The translations under genes were made by a program, and so were the position numbers. A stretch of DNA of 64,000 bases from contig JAQUHB010000005.1 in NCBI GenBank assembly GCA_028683835.1, forward strand, positions 1 to 64,000, in the 5' to 3' direction. The notes under the pieces were generated by a model. The model was not told where the DNA came from, searched no databases, and saw only the letters and a list, made by a program, of their open reading frames with translations. This document shows, in pieces, positions 11,894 through 23,636 of the stretch (within the stretch, counting starts at the first letter, position 1; each line of letters opens with the position of its first letter). Source of the DNA: Sulfurimonadaceae bacterium. GTDB taxonomy: Bacteria; Campylobacterota; Campylobacteria; Campylobacterales; Sulfurimonadaceae.

Positions 11894-12419
11894 TTCTAAG
11901 AACTACTCCTAGATAGATAGCACAAAGCCCGAGAAAGATATTGAGAGGTACCATATATTTTCCGATAAGTTTCAAAGCAGCCCCGGCACCGATAAGATCA
12001 CCATTTTTGATGAGGTTTACCGCTTGATTGCGTCTGATGACCATCGCGATGAAGTTAAGAGTCATGACGAGCCAGATAGCTTCTTTTACATGTACAAGAT
12101 TATAAATATGCATCGCGTAAGTATCAATGACATTTCCATTAGCATCTAATGCTGCAGTTCTGAAGCCATATCCAACAGCCATGATAACTGCTGTGATGAT
12201 GAGAATAACAACAAATGGCGCGACTATTGTAAAAAGGCGCTTGAGTGCCTGCGCGGTACGCTCTATTTTCACGTGAGTATTGTCAATCATTTGAATCGAT
12301 TGATGTGCAGCAAAACGCATAGCGATCATTCCACCAACCCAAACAACAGCACTGATGACATGTAAAAATACAATTTGGTTTCTAAAATCTCCAAAAATAG
12401 TGTAGATAAGTTCTTTCAT
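11886..12419 (-). CDS. CopD-like integral membrane protein
   Basis: Multiple TM segments with FLHVISAVVWVGGMIAMRF. Confidence 0.7.
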   Translation of the reverse strand: MKELIYTIFGDFRNQIVFLHVISAVVWVGGMIAMRFAAHQSIQMIDNTHVKIERTAQALKRLFTIVAPFVVILIITAVIMAVGYGFRTAALDANGNVIDTYAMHIYNLVHVKEAIWLVMTLNFIAMVIRRNQAVNLIKNGDLIGAGAALKLIGKYMVPLNIFLGLCAIYLGVVLRNG

Positions 12420-14983
12420 TACGATAAAGCCTTTATTATAAAATCCTCTGCAACTGTTTTTGCCTCAGGAAGTTTTGTGAAATCTTTTCCGCCTGCCTGC
12501 GCGAAGTCAGCTCTTCCACCGCCGCCGCCGCCAAGTACAGGAGCTACAATCTTGATCCAGTCGCCCGCTTTTACGCTAGAGTTTTTAATCCCTGCTGCGA
12601 TGAGAACTTTATCATCTTTAACTTGGAATAACATAGCACAAATAGATTCGTGTTGATTCTTAAGCTCATCTATACGTTCTTTGATATCGCCTGCTGTGAT
12701 CTCTTCGATAACATAGGCTGTTGTGCCGATCATTTGAACATCTATCTTCTCTTTAGAAGCATTTTGAGTTTGAGCAAGCTCAAGTTTGAGTGTTGAAACC
12801 TGTTCTTTGAGTCTTTCGATTCCAGCTTGAAGGTCTTGGTTCTTTACACTCTCACGCGCTACGTGCAAAGTGTGTCTTTGTGCTTTTACGTAGTTATATG
12901 CTGCGTTTCCACAAACTGCTTCGATACGTCTTACGCCAGCACTGACACCGCTCTCTTTTGTGATGATGAAAGTCCCGATCTCAGCTGTATTTTTGACGTG
13001 TGTTCCACCACAAAATTCTACTGATGCTTCGCCAAAACTGACAACTCTTACTTTATCGCCATACTTTTCACCAAATTGTGCTTTTGCACCGCTTTTTTTT
13101 GCCTCTTCAATATTCATCTCTTTTGTGATGCCTGAAAATGCATGCATAATATAGTAGTTTACTCTCTCTTCAACCTCTGCGATCTCTTCTATGTTCATCG
13201 CTTTTGGATGTGAGAAGTCAAATCTTAAACGAGTTGCTTCTACTAATGAACCCGCCTGAGCGATATGAGAACCAAGAGTCTCAAAAAGTGAGGCATGAAG
13301 CAAGTGAGTTGCCGAGTGATGCTTTTGTATCTCATTTCTTGACAAATCTACAACCGCTTCGACCGTATCGTTTAGATGTAGGGTTTCTTTTGTTTCAATA
13401 TGGCTAAGGATAAGTCCATGAAATTTTTTCGTATCAAGAACATTTGCAATATTTGTAAGTATTCCGATATCTCCTGCTTGTCCGCCGCTTTGAGCGTAAA
13501 AAGGTGTGTTGTCTAAAAGAACCCAACCGATCTGTTTTGCATGAAGCGTGTCAATATGGCTGAAATCTTCGCTCAGAAGCGCCAATACTTTTGATGTATA
13601 GGTCGTGTTGTCATAACCCACAAAACTGTTTTCGCCGAATTTTTCAAGAAGCGATTTAAAATCTCCGCTTGTAGCTTCATCTCCGCTTCCCTTCCAAGCT
13701 GCTTTTGCACGAGTTCTTTGCTCATCCATCAATATGTCAAAAGTCGCAGTGTCAAGAGAAAGCTCTTTTTCTTTGAGCATATCCTCTGTAAGATCGAGTG
13801 GAAAACCGAAAGTGTCGTAAAGTTTGAAAGCAACTTCTCCGCTAAATACCTCTTTTGTATTTTCAAGTTCCGCATTAAAAAGCTCGATACCCGATGCGAT
13901 TGTTTTGAAAAATCTTGCTTCTTCAAGCTCGATCTGCTCTTTGACGGCTTCTGCTTTTCCTGCAAGATACTCATACTCTTTGCCCATAATAGAGATTAAA
14001 GTATCAACGAGTTTGTACATAAACGGTTTGTCAAATCCTAGAAGATACCCATGACGTACCCCACGGCGAAGTATACGGCGAAGAACGTAACCACGCCCTT
14101 CATTTGAGAAGTTTGTCCCTTGCGCTAGTAAAAAAGTGGCTGTTCTAATATGGTCTGCGATAACGCGAAATGATGCGCCGCTTTCGTATATGTAAGGCTT
14201 ACCAATCATGTGAGATACTTGGTTGATGAGTGGCATAAAAAGTGATGAGCCGTAGTTGCTAGTCATTCCCTCTTTGATGGCTACAACACGTTCCAAGCCC
14301 ATACCTGTATCGATAGAAGGTTTTGGAAGAGGGATAAGTTCTCCGTCTTTGACCTTTTTCTCATATTGCATGAAAACAAGATTCCAGATCTCTAAAAATC
14401 TGTCGCCGTCTCCGCCCATGTAGTCTTCCGGACCGTTGAAGTTCTCTTCGCCTTGATCGTAAAAAATCTCGCTGCATGGACCACAAGGACCGGTATCGCC
14501 CATTTGCCAGAAGTTGTCATCATCTCCAAGACGCATAATACGCTCTTTAGAGATATGTTTTTGCCATAGAAGTTCAGCCTCATCATCACTCTCATGAACA
14601 GTAACCCAAAGTCTGCTTTTGTCTAGTTTGATAACTTCGGTGATAAACTCCCAAGCATAAGCGATCGCGTCCTCTTTGAAGTAGTCACCAAAGCTGAAGT
14701 TTCCAAGCATCTCAAAAAATGTATGGTGGCGCGCTGTATGGCCTACATTTTCAAGGTCATTATGCTTTCCTCCAGCACGTAAACATGTCTGGCATGATGT
14801 TGCACGAGGATTTGCAGGAGCTGGAACTTCCCCTGTAAAGATTGATTTAAAAGGTACCATTCCCGCATTATTGAAAAGCAGGGTTGCATCTTCTGGAACA
14901 AGAGGCGCACTTGCGACTCTAGCGTGGTTTTTTGATTCGAAAAATCTTAAAAACTCTTCTCTGATATCCATAATATTTCTCAC
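12419..14983 (-). CDS. alaS: Alanine--tRNA ligase
   Basis: [71 protein letters not shown]. Confidence 0.99.
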   Translation of the reverse strand: MRNIMDIREEFLRFFESKNHARVASAPLVPEDATLLFNNAGMVPFKSIFTGEVPAPANPRATSCQTCLRAGGKHNDLENVGHTARHHTFFEMLGNFSFGDYFKEDAIAYAWEFITEVIKLDKSRLWVTVHESDDEAELLWQKHISKERIMRLGDDDNFWQMGDTGPCGPCSEIFYDQGEENFNGPEDYMGGDGDRFLEIWNLVFMQYEKKVKDGELIPLPKPSIDTGMGLERVVAIKEGMTSNYGSSLFMPLINQVSHMIGKPYIYESGASFRVIADHIRTATFLLAQGTNFSNEGRGYVLRRILRRGVRHGYLLGFDKPFMYKLVDTLISIMGKEYEYLAGKAEAVKEQIELEEARFFKTIASGIELFNAELENTKEVFSGEVAFKLYDTFGFPLDLTEDMLKEKELSLDTATFDILMDEQRTRAKAAWKGSGDEATSGDFKSLLEKFGENSFVGYDNTTYTSKVLALLSEDFSHIDTLHAKQIGWVLLDNTPFYAQSGGQAGDIGILTNIANVLDTKKFHGLILSHIETKETLHLNDTVEAVVDLSRNEIQKHHSATHLLHASLFETLGSHIAQAGSLVEATRLRFDFSHPKAMNIEEIAEVEERVNYYIMHAFSGITKEMNIEEAKKSGAKAQFGEKYGDKVRVVSFGEASVEFCGGTHVKNTAEIGTFIITKESGVSAGVRRIEAVCGNAAYNYVKAQRHTLHVARESVKNQDLQAGIERLKEQVSTLKLELAQTQNASKEKIDVQMIGTTAYVIEEITAGDIKERIDELKNQHESICAMLFQVKDDKVLIAAGIKNSSVKAGDWIKIVAPVLGGGGGGRADFAQAGGKDFTKLPEAKTVAEDFIIKALS

Positions 14984-15000
14984 ATGTAAAGTTGCGCGAT

Positions 15001-15031
15001 TATAGCTGATTTGAAATTAATGTTTAATATA
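15001..15031. repeat. Direct repeat copy 1 (alaS promoter region)
   Basis: TATAGCTGATTTGAAATTAATGTTTAATATA; 28/31 identical to 16747-16777. Confidence 0.75.
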
Positions 15032-15152
15032 GATTTGTCTTTCTCTAAGATTCTTCAATATTTGAAGAGGATGAGGATACTCTTGACAAAGATGGAAAAT
15101 ATAAGGGGGAATAATAAAAATATCTTCCCGCCTTCTTGGATAGAAGATATGA

Positions 15153-16718
15153 CTATGCATGAAATTGTTGTAATTTTAAATTTAGACTATCGGCTAATGT
15201 ATACAAATGTTCTGCTGCACCCGCAATCTCTTCTACACTTCGAGCATTACTTGATGTTAATTCATTGATTTTAGAAATTGAGTTAACTATTTTTACAGAA
15301 TCATCTGCGATTTTAGAAGAGTTATTCGCATTTATAGTAACATTCTCTTTGGATTTTTGCATCGACGATACTGTTTCTTCAACAACATTTTCTACCTTTT
15401 CAGAGATATCTACAAGCCTTTCAATATTTTTTGCGTTAGCATTCATATGTTCGGAAGCATCCACGATAGATTGAACAATGACATTGATAGTCGCATTGAT
15501 CTCCGTAAGACTTTTTTGTGTGCGCTCTGCAAGTTTTCTGACCTCATCGGCTACAACGGCGAACCCTCTTCCATGCTCACCTGCACGTGCGGCTTCGATT
15601 GCAGCATTTAATGCCAGAAGATTTGTTTGGTCTGCTATGTCACTGATAACGACAAGTATTTGTTTTACCTGTGCTGCTTCGCTACTCATCTGTTCCAATT
15701 TAGCTGCAAGAGAGGACTCAAGTTCACTTGCGTCGCTGATATCTGATTTTAGTCTATTCATATCTATAAGTACGTTATGAAGTTTTGTGCTTGAAAACTC
15801 AATACTTTCTTTCGTTTTTTCTGAAAGTGAAACGCTTGATTCGATACAATTTTTAATCTCAGTAATTTCAGAAATAGTATTTTGAACGATTAGTATACTC
15901 TTTTCCGCGTTATGACCAATTTGTGTGCTTGTAACATGGAGTTCACTAGAAACGGAAGCATTTTCATGGGCTGAGCTTTTTGCTTCTTGTATCGTATGGT
16001 AGAGAGTTTCTAGAAGAGTATTAAAGCTTTCTATAATTAATTTAATTTCATCATTTCGATCATAACTAAGACGGATAGTTAAATCTTTTGTATCGACAAA
16101 ATTTTTGATTTTTGATTGTAAAAGATGAATCGACCCGGTAATCTCTTTTGTAACAAGGAAATTGATAATAAATACAACCAATAGAGCAAAAACAAAACAA
16201 ATAATAAGGATTTTATAGACCGTATTTAATGAACTTGTACTAAGTTCTAAAGCATTTTTTGCAACCTCTTCAAGGTTTGTTTGTAATTCTCCGCCGATTT
16301 TGATAAATTTACTTAAATCAATATCATTTCGAGTTGCGGTGTCGGAGATCATTATCTCTTTTGCTTTGATATCAAATTCTCTTTGATACTGATGAATGTT
16401 TTCGATCACAGTATCACATTTATCTTTATTAGCTTGTAGAGAGAGTTTTTCTTTTAATGTCGATATTGTCTTTAAGTTTTTATCAAGGTCACTATTTACT
16501 TTTGTAAGAGTCTCTTGAGAAGGTTTTCTTAAAAATTGATAGACGTTTATACGAGTACTTAAAAACTCATTGATGGCATCTTTGGATTCTGTGGAGCGTT
16601 GGATGGCAGCTTCGGCGACAGAGTGTTTATTTGTGTAGACAATGGATGTGATGATAAAGACACATAAGAGTGCGATTGGAACCAGATAAAGCTTTGCTTT
16701 GATTGTAATGTTTTTCAT
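15153..16718 (-). CDS. Methyl-accepting chemotaxis protein (transmembrane)
   Basis: N-terminal TM, HAMP-like region, conserved signalling tip [39 protein letters not shown]. Confidence 0.95.
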   Translation of the reverse strand: MKNITIKAKLYLVPIALLCVFIITSIVYTNKHSVAEAAIQRSTESKDAINEFLSTRINVYQFLRKPSQETLTKVNSDLDKNLKTISTLKEKLSLQANKDKCDTVIENIHQYQREFDIKAKEIMISDTATRNDIDLSKFIKIGGELQTNLEEVAKNALELSTSSLNTVYKILIICFVFALLVVFIINFLVTKEITGSIHLLQSKIKNFVDTKDLTIRLSYDRNDEIKLIIESFNTLLETLYHTIQEAKSSAHENASVSSELHVTSTQIGHNAEKSILIVQNTISEITEIKNCIESSVSLSEKTKESIEFSSTKLHNVLIDMNRLKSDISDASELESSLAAKLEQMSSEAAQVKQILVVISDIADQTNLLALNAAIEAARAGEHGRGFAVVADEVRKLAERTQKSLTEINATINVIVQSIVDASEHMNANAKNIERLVDISEKVENVVEETVSSMQKSKENVTINANNSSKIADDSVKIVNSISKINELTSSNARSVEEIAGAAEHLYTLADSLNLKLQQFHA

Positions 16719-16746
16719 AAATTAATTACCTCCTTGGATATCTCAC

Positions 16747-16777
16747 TATAGCTAATTTGAAATTAATCTTTTATATA
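16747..16777. repeat. Direct repeat copy 2 (promoter region of the MCP)
   Basis: TATAGCTAATTTGAAATTAATCTTTTATATA; 28/31 identical to 15001-15031. Confidence 0.75.
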
Positions 16778-16833
16778 ATGAGGGTTATGAATTTAAATCA
16801 CGATATTTGACTCAATAATGTAAGGATGAAAAG

Positions 16834-18075
16834 GTGAGTAATATATTTTTAGCAAGACAACCGATAGTTGATAAAGATGAGAATACATGTGCATATGAGA
16901 TTTTGTATAGAGATAAAACTCAGCGTAGCAATATAGACAACGACAGACATGCAAGCGCTTCTGTGATCAATGATGTACTTAATACTTTTGGTACAAAAGA
17001 ACTGCTTGGGAAATATAAAGCCTTTGTTAACATTGATGAAAAATTTTTGATGAATGACATTATCTTTACTATTCCAAATGAGTTTTTTATCTTTTCTCTC
17101 TTTGACAATATCCCTATGATAGATAAAACAATAGAGAGAATACAGCAACTCAAGCAAAAAGGTTATCAGCTTTGCGTGAATGAGTTGACGCCAGAGAATG
17201 TGGAAAAATATGTTCCCGTGCTTAAAGAGATTACTTATGTGAAAATCGATTTTGAAAAAGGTACATTTGAGGGTATCAAAAATCTGATTGCACAACTTAA
17301 ACACTCTGGGATTACTGTTATTGGGACAAAATTGGAGAATAGGGAAAACTACCAATTGGCAAAAGAGAATGGTTGTGATTGGTTTGAAGGATATTTTTTT
17401 GCAGCTCCTAAAATCGTCGAAAAAAATGGATATGAACCTTCTCAAATGCATATTTTGAAGCTTTATAAACTCTTGATGCAAGATACAAGCATCGATGAGA
17501 TAACTAAGGAGTTTGAGACTAATCATGAGCTCACTGTTCATCTACTTCAATTTATCAATTCTGGATACTTCAGCTTTAAAAATAGAATCTCAACGATTCA
17601 TCATGTTTTGGTTCTTGTTGGACGGGTTCCTTTATCTCAATGGCTTATGCTCTTGATCTATTCTAAGTCGGTTTCAAAAGATGATTCGTCTAAATCTCCT
17701 TTGATGCTAATGGTAAAATCTCGTACTGAACTTATGCAAAAAGTACTCAAAGTAATTATGTCAGATGTGAAAAGTAATATGCTTGGAGAAGCTTACTTTG
17801 TGGGTGTTTTATCACTTATGAACATTATTTTCAGTGTGGACCTTGAAAAGATTTTAGATGATTTGAATGTTTCGCTTGAGGTCAAGAACGCTATTTTACA
17901 TGATGAGGGGATGTTGGGGGAGATCTTTGAACTTGTTCGAGGGATAGAGGCTTTTGATACAAATGTGATCTCAGAATTTGAAGAATTTTACGAATTAGAG
18001 GATAATATTATTAAAAATATTGTTTTACAAACTATTCAGGAAGTCAATAGTTTTGAATATTCAGCTTCTGTCTAA
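16834..18075 (+). CDS. EAL-HDOD domain signalling protein (YuxH-like)
   Basis: IFLARQPIVDKDENTCAYEILYRD; C-terminal HDOD-like helical region. Confidence 0.9.
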   Translation: MSNIFLARQPIVDKDENTCAYEILYRDKTQRSNIDNDRHASASVINDVLNTFGTKELLGKYKAFVNIDEKFLMNDIIFTIPNEFFIFSLFDNIPMIDKTIERIQQLKQKGYQLCVNELTPENVEKYVPVLKEITYVKIDFEKGTFEGIKNLIAQLKHSGITVIGTKLENRENYQLAKENGCDWFEGYFFAAPKIVEKNGYEPSQMHILKLYKLLMQDTSIDEITKEFETNHELTVHLLQFINSGYFSFKNRISTIHHVLVLVGRVPLSQWLMLLIYSKSVSKDDSSKSPLMLMVKSRTELMQKVLKVIMSDVKSNMLGEAYFVGVLSLMNIIFSVDLEKILDDLNVSLEVKNAILHDEGMLGEIFELVRGIEAFDTNVISEFEEFYELEDNIIKNIVLQTIQEVNSFEYSASV

Positions 18076-18506
18076 AAATAAGTTTCATCTTTGATCTGTA
18101 AGTGTGAATAGTTTTCTTTAAACAAAGCCGCTGATATACCATCGCCTAAGGTAATGATCTCTCTTTTTTCATTTAAAATTGGGGTTGTTCCAAGTCCACA
18201 GCTCGGACTTTTTGACTTTAAAACTATCATATTCAAATCAGGATGGGCTGAGATGAATTTTTTTGTTTCATCTATTAGAAGTTTGGTGACATTTTTATTC
18301 GTTTCATCTGTGATGATTTCGTTACGACTGCTTACATGGAAGATGCTGATACGTTCTCTTGGAGTCCCAAACAAAGGTGCTTCAGGACAAAATGGGATGA
18401 TCTCCCAACCTTCAAACGCTGTTATAACACTGTTATGAATTTTAGTTTTACCATCATAGCGGCAAAATTCGCCTAAAAGGCAGGCACTAATGGCAACTTT
18501 TTTCAT
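18072..18506 (-). CDS. DUF523 family protein
   Basis: AISACLLGEFCRYDGKTK; PFCPE; LKSKSPSCGLG. Confidence 0.9.
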   Translation of the reverse strand: MKKVAISACLLGEFCRYDGKTKIHNSVITAFEGWEIIPFCPEAPLFGTPRERISIFHVSSRNEIITDETNKNVTKLLIDETKKFISAHPDLNMIVLKSKSPSCGLGTTPILNEKREIITLGDGISAALFKENYSHLQIKDETYF

Positions 18507-19921
18507 TAATTAATGATCACCGATTTTATCTCTGTCATCTCTTCGATGGCAAAACGTGGTCCTTCTCGTCCCACACCGCTGAGTTTGATACCGCCATAAG
18601 GTTGGATATCAAATCTTAGGGTTGGCATATCATTGATGACGATACCACCAGCATTAAGCTCATCAATTGAGCGTCTTACAAGTGAGAGATCATTTGTAAA
18701 GACTGAAAACTGTAAGCCGTAAGGAGAATCGTTCATCTTCTCGCGTGCTGTAGTAAAATCATCTACTTTTATCAGTGAAACGATAGGTGCAAATACCTCT
18801 TCACAGATGATCTTCATCTCATCGGTCACATCTGCCATAACACATGGATGAAAGAGTTTACCATCACTTTGAACCTTAAGTAAAGGTCTTGCTCCTTCAT
18901 CAATTGCATTTTGCACCCAAGAAGTAGCTCTCAAAACAGCGTCTTCATCGATAAGTGGCCCCATAAAAGTATCATCGTCATAAGGGGAACCAACGATGAG
19001 TTTTGTTGTCGCTTCTGCCATTTTTTTGGCGAAAGTATCATAGATTTCGCTGTTTACATAGATGCGTTGCAGAGAGATACATACTTGTCCAGAGTTAACA
19101 AAAGCACCAATGGCACACTTTGTTGCTGCATGGTCAAGGTCAGCAGTTTTATCGATATAGGTCGCGGCATTACCTCCGAGTTCTAAACTCACTTTTTTGA
19201 TACCCGCATTTTTTGTGATGATATTGCCCACTGGAACGCTTCCTGTAAAGCTGATAACGCGAGGAATATCACTTGTGATAAGAGCGCTTCCCACTTCTGC
19301 ATCGCCGTAAACAACACTGAGTGCATCTTTAATAGCAAATTCACTTTCGATGAAAAGTTTTGCAAATTTATATGCTGTAAGAGGTGCTTCTGGCGTGGGT
19401 TTAAGCACGACGCAGTTTCCTGCTACAAGAGCGGGTGCGAGTTTGTGTGCGACAAGATTGAGTGGAAAGTTAAAAGGGGTGATCGCCACGACGACGCCAG
19501 CTGGTTCTCTTGTAAAGTAAGCTATTGCTTTTCTTCCGCTTGGCATTGCATCTGTATTGATAGTTTCGCCGTGCATCGTACGCATCGTCTCAGCACTTAG
19601 GGTTACTGTTTCGATGGCACGTTCGACTTCAATACGTGAGAATGTAATAGGTTTTCCTACTTCATCAGTTATGGTTTGGGCTATATCTTCTTTATTTTCA
19701 CGCAATTTTTGAGCAACATCTAAAAGCCAAGCACATCTTTGGACAAGTGTGGATCGTTTCGCCTCTTTTGTCGCACTTTGTGCAATGCTAAGAGCTTGAA
19801 GTGCATCTTGCGCAGTACAGATTGGAGCTTGACTTACCACTGCGCCATTGAATGGACTGAGTCTTTGTGTAAGAGACTCTTTTGTAGCTTCACTTGAACC
19901 GAAGTAGATTTTTGCTTGCAT
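18506..19921 (-). CDS. Aldehyde dehydrogenase family protein
   Basis: ITPFNFPLNLVAHKLAPALVAGNCVVLKPTPEAP; LELGGNAA; NSGQVCIS. Confidence 0.95.
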   Translation of the reverse strand: MQAKIYFGSSEATKESLTQRLSPFNGAVVSQAPICTAQDALQALSIAQSATKEAKRSTLVQRCAWLLDVAQKLRENKEDIAQTITDEVGKPITFSRIEVERAIETVTLSAETMRTMHGETINTDAMPSGRKAIAYFTREPAGVVVAITPFNFPLNLVAHKLAPALVAGNCVVLKPTPEAPLTAYKFAKLFIESEFAIKDALSVVYGDAEVGSALITSDIPRVISFTGSVPVGNIITKNAGIKKVSLELGGNAATYIDKTADLDHAATKCAIGAFVNSGQVCISLQRIYVNSEIYDTFAKKMAEATTKLIVGSPYDDDTFMGPLIDEDAVLRATSWVQNAIDEGARPLLKVQSDGKLFHPCVMADVTDEMKIICEEVFAPIVSLIKVDDFTTAREKMNDSPYGLQFSVFTNDLSLVRRSIDELNAGGIVINDMPTLRFDIQPYGGIKLSGVGREGPRFAIEEMTEIKSVIIN

Positions 19922-19929
19922 GAAAGCTC

Positions 19930-20676
19930 CTAAAATTTGTAAACTAAACTTGTGACTTGTGAAAAATCTGTTTGCTTAATACTGACTGCCGGATTTGTGT
20001 CCGTAGCGTAAGATACTTTCAAAGAAAGATAAAGTTTAAGATAAATATAGACTTGCAATTCCAAAGCATGGGAGAGAAGATAATCATGAATCTCATTAAG
20101 TTTTGGTTGATAATAGCCGGTGTATGAGATCGCAGAGTCTTTTCCAAAATCTTTTTTGTATGCAAGATAAAAGTTACCGCGAATATTGTTTTCCCTTGGA
20201 TCAATCGACGTCGAGTAGTCTATATGCTCATAAAATGCGCCAGCACCAAGATAGAATTTTCCTAAATCATCATCTTTTACATTAAAACGATATCCGCCTC
20301 CGGTGATAAGCCTCTCATTAACGTTTGTAAACTGGTTAGTTTCAGACTGAATGAAAGCTTCCCAGTTGATGTTCTTTATATCATCATAAGTATGGATATA
20401 TCGAATATGCATAAAAGTATCAGAAGCACTTTTTATTCCTGAAGATTCAGCATAGTTAAAAGAAAATTCAGCCCATGTGACATAACTTGCATTATCATCG
20501 TATTGAAGTTTTGCTCCGCCGCTGTAAGCGTCTGCGTCAGTATTACCTCTTTGAGTAGAAAAAGACCCGTTTATCTGTCCGCTGGTACCGGGAGTTTTAC
20601 CAATTTCAACCGGTGCGATAGAAACTACAGCGAAGGCAAAGTTGAAAAGTGCGAAGAGAAGAAGTAGATAACGCAT
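19930..20676 (-). CDS. Outer-membrane beta-barrel-like protein, unknown function
   Basis: Signal peptide; alternating beta pattern; terminal aromatic F. Confidence 0.65.
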   Translation of the reverse strand: MRYLLLLFALFNFAFAVVSIAPVEIGKTPGTSGQINGSFSTQRGNTDADAYSGGAKLQYDDNASYVTWAEFSFNYAESSGIKSASDTFMHIRYIHTYDDIKNINWEAFIQSETNQFTNVNERLITGGGYRFNVKDDDLGKFYLGAGAFYEHIDYSTSIDPRENNIRGNFYLAYKKDFGKDSAISYTGYYQPKLNEIHDYLLSHALELQVYIYLKLYLSLKVSYATDTNPAVSIKQTDFSQVTSLVYKF

Positions 20677-20773
20677 GGTTGTCCTTGTTTGATTTGCAGA
20701 ATTCTACTAGATGAAAGGTTTAAATTAGATAAGAGAAGATTGAGTATAATCTTAAAAAAATTTAGAAGAGATT

Positions 20774-21343
20774 ATGCCAAGAGTTGAAAACGAGACATTT
20801 TATAACGCCGCCCTCCAAAAATATGGTCTTACATGTAAGGCACTTCACTGGAATAGTGAGCAAAGTCAAAAGCTGAGATTTAAGATTTTGCTTTCCTTTT
20901 TGAGTGAAGAGATTTCTACATGTAAAGTCGTTGATGTAGGATGTGGCTTTGGAGATTTGTACCATTTCATGAAGTGCAAACCTTTACAATACATTGGTAT
21001 TGATGTGATGGATGAGATGGTTGAAGAGGCAAAAAAAAGAACGGGCTGTGAGATCTTAAAGCTTGATGCGCTTGATGATGCACTTCCAATTGCTGATTAT
21101 TATTTTTGTAGCGGAGCGATGAATATCTTGCAAAAATTTGAGACTCATCTTTTTATTCAAAACTGTTATAGAGCTTCTAAAAAAGGGTTTATTTTCAATA
21201 TCTTAGAGGGTGATGATGAATCGCTTGTGTATAACTATTTTAAGGAGCATGAGATCAGAGCTTTGGCAAAACAACTCGGTGCAAAGTGCGAGATAAAAAG
21301 GGGTTATATGTATAAAGATATCAGCGTAGGACTTTTTAAATAG
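20774..21343 (+). CDS. Class I SAM-dependent methyltransferase
   Basis: VVDVGCGFGDLYHFM...YIGIDVMDEMVEEAKKR. Confidence 0.88.
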   Translation: MPRVENETFYNAALQKYGLTCKALHWNSEQSQKLRFKILLSFLSEEISTCKVVDVGCGFGDLYHFMKCKPLQYIGIDVMDEMVEEAKKRTGCEILKLDALDDALPIADYYFCSGAMNILQKFETHLFIQNCYRASKKGFIFNILEGDDESLVYNYFKEHEIRALAKQLGAKCEIKRGYMYKDISVGLFK

Positions 21344-23142
21344 TGTGTGCAGTTTTTGGAATACTTGGTGAATATGATGAGAGTCAAGCGAAATATGCAC
21401 TCTCCCTTATGCATCATCGCGGACCCGATTTTTGTGGCGTTGTACAAAGTGAACGGCTGTTCTTTGCACATAATCTTCTTAGTATTATGGACATATCAAC
21501 AAAGGCTCGCCAACCACTTGCTCATAAAGAGATACTGCTTAGTTTCAACGGGGAAATATACAATTTTCTAGAGTTAAAAAATGAACTGGAGTTTGAATAT
21601 AAGAGTGGCGGCGAGAGCGAAGTACTCATTGCGGCATATCTCAAATGGGGTGTGGATTTCGTGCAGCATCTTCGAGGGATGTTTGCTATCGCTTTGAAAG
21701 ATGGTGATACACTTTATCTTTTTCGTGACCGTTTAGGTAAAAAACCTCTTTTTTATTATCGAGGGAAAAGTTTTGTTTTTGCTTCCGAGATCAAAGCGAT
21801 TGTTCCTTTTTTAAAGCAAAAAAAACTGAGTAATGATGCCTTACTTTCTTACCTCTCTTTTTTAGCGCCTACGCCGCCGTACACTTTTTATGACGGTCTT
21901 TACAAGCTTGCTGCCGGTGAATATCTTATCTATAGGGATAATAAAGTTGAGGTTAAACGCTATTATGATCTATTAGATGTAAGCCCTTCGAGCATAAAAG
22001 ATGAGAGTAGCGCGTTGAAGTTTTTGGAAGAAAATATTTTGGACTCCATCTCAACTCGTTTAAATTCCTCAGTTTCTATGGCTTCGCTTCTCTCAGGCGG
22101 AATTGACAGCGCTTTGATCGCGGCTATCTCAAAAAAAATGGGGCATAATCTTCATACTTTTACACTTGGTTATGACGAGTACCAAAACTATGATGAGCGA
22201 AAAAACGCTCGTGCGACGGCCGAGTTTTTAGGTGTAAAATACAGCGTTGTCGAAATAGATCAAAAAAGATTTATAGATGCAAGTGAAAATGTCTTTGAAA
22301 CTCTTGATGAACCGCTGAACGATCCCGCGGCGATTCCGCTATATCTGCTTTTTGAAGAGATAAGTAAAGAGGGTTACCGCGTTGTCATGAGCGGCGAGGG
22401 AAGCGATGAACTATTTTTGGGTTATAGACAATATTTTGAGTACCTAGATGTAGAAAAAGCCACGGCTTTGATGCACAAAAACTGGCTGAAAAAGTATTTT
22501 CGCTCGAATTTTTCGATGAATCGAGAGTGGGAATGGTATAAACGTATGTGGGACGAGACACTTTTGTTTCGCACCTCGGGCGAGAAGTTTACAGATCTGC
22601 AAAAAAATGAGCTGATGCGTCAAAATATCAGAGACGGTGAATCGCTGAAATATCTCAAACCCTACAGAGATAGGTTTGAAAACTCTCATCATAATAGCAA
22701 TGCGTCGTGGTATAGCTATATTGATTTGAACATCTTTCAGGCGGAGCATTTTCTGCGTAAACTCGATCATATAAGTATGGCGCACTCCATCGAGTCTCGT
22801 ACACCATTTTTAGATCATCATCTGGCAGAAACTGTTTTTCAGCTCTCACCTGAGTTACGATACCAAGAAGGCAAGACAAAAGCACTTCTCAAAAAGATTG
22901 CTGCACCATATTTGAATGAAGAGATTTTAAAACGCAAAAAGAAGGGCTTTTCAAATCCTTATATGGAGTGGCTCATCGCTTCTGGAAAAATCGATCTTAT
23001 ATTGGAAGTGAATGAGCAAACGGGAATGTTCAGACGAGAGCTTTTAGAAAGATATATCGAGTTGGCAAAGAGGGGGAAATTTAAACAGCATGTCTGGGGA
23101 CTTTATGTTTTAAGTCACTGGATAAAAAAGCAGCTTCTTTAA
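21343..23142 (+). CDS. asnB: Asparagine synthase (glutamine-hydrolysing)
   Basis: CAVFGILGEYDESQAKYALSLMHHRGPDFCG (GTG start, Cys nucleophile); SLLSGGIDSALIAAI. Confidence 0.95.
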   Translation: MCAVFGILGEYDESQAKYALSLMHHRGPDFCGVVQSERLFFAHNLLSIMDISTKARQPLAHKEILLSFNGEIYNFLELKNELEFEYKSGGESEVLIAAYLKWGVDFVQHLRGMFAIALKDGDTLYLFRDRLGKKPLFYYRGKSFVFASEIKAIVPFLKQKKLSNDALLSYLSFLAPTPPYTFYDGLYKLAAGEYLIYRDNKVEVKRYYDLLDVSPSSIKDESSALKFLEENILDSISTRLNSSVSMASLLSGGIDSALIAAISKKMGHNLHTFTLGYDEYQNYDERKNARATAEFLGVKYSVVEIDQKRFIDASENVFETLDEPLNDPAAIPLYLLFEEISKEGYRVVMSGEGSDELFLGYRQYFEYLDVEKATALMHKNWLKKYFRSNFSMNREWEWYKRMWDETLLFRTSGEKFTDLQKNELMRQNIRDGESLKYLKPYRDRFENSHHNSNASWYSYIDLNIFQAEHFLRKLDHISMAHSIESRTPFLDHHLAETVFQLSPELRYQEGKTKALLKKIAAPYLNEEILKRKKKGFSNPYMEWLIASGKIDLILEVNEQTGMFRRELLERYIELAKRGKFKQHVWGLYVLSHWIKKQLL

Positions 23143-23636
23143 AGCTGCGTGTTTTTTTCCTGTATCAAGGCAAGTTCAAGAGTCCCGCTGACATAATTTG
23201 CGAAAAAGTTTAAAACCTTCATATCCTCTTCGTCGAAATCACCCTCTACTTTATTTAAAAGCTGGATAATTCCGATAACTTCACGGTTAGAATCAAAAAT
23301 AAGCGTTGTTATAATATTTTTTGTTGTAAATCCACTCTTTTTATCGATATTTGGCATAAAAAACTGATTGTCGTAAGGATTATTGACTATTTGAGGCGAT
23401 CTTGTCTTAAATGTATATCCGACGATTCCGGCATCTGTAGAGATAGCAATTCTTCCAATGCCATCACTATGTTTTGTCCATAACATTTGGGATTCATAAT
23501 CGATAAGAAAGATAGAACATCTTTCACACTTTAGAAGTTTTTTAGCTTCAATAGCAATGAGATCAAGAGCATTTTCTATCGCTTGCGTCTCTACAAGTTC
23601 TTTACCAAATTTGGCGATTTCTGCGAATTTATTCAT
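23139..23636 (-). CDS. GAF domain protein
   Basis: LIAIEAKKLLKCERCSIFLIDYESQMLWTKHSDGIGRIAISTDAGIVGYTFKT. Confidence 0.9.
   Translation of the reverse strand: MNKFAEIAKFGKELVETQAIENALDLIAIEAKKLLKCERCSIFLIDYESQMLWTKHSDGIGRIAISTDAGIVGYTFKTRSPQIVNNPYDNQFFMPNIDKKSGFTTKNIITTLIFDSNREVIGIIQLLNKVEGDFDEEDMKVLNFFANYVSGTLELALIQEKNTQL

Noticed and set aside
12375-12656. + strand ORF with poly-proline ([12 protein letters not shown])
   Set aside because: Antisense to the ala[16 protein letters not shown] motif; artefact of the coding strand.
16849-17541. Long minus-strand ORF (230 aa)
   Set aside because: Fully antisense to the EAL-HDOD gene, with no RBS or recognisable domain.
22444-22785. Minus-strand ORF inside asnB
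   Set aside because: Antisense to conserved asnB coding sequence.
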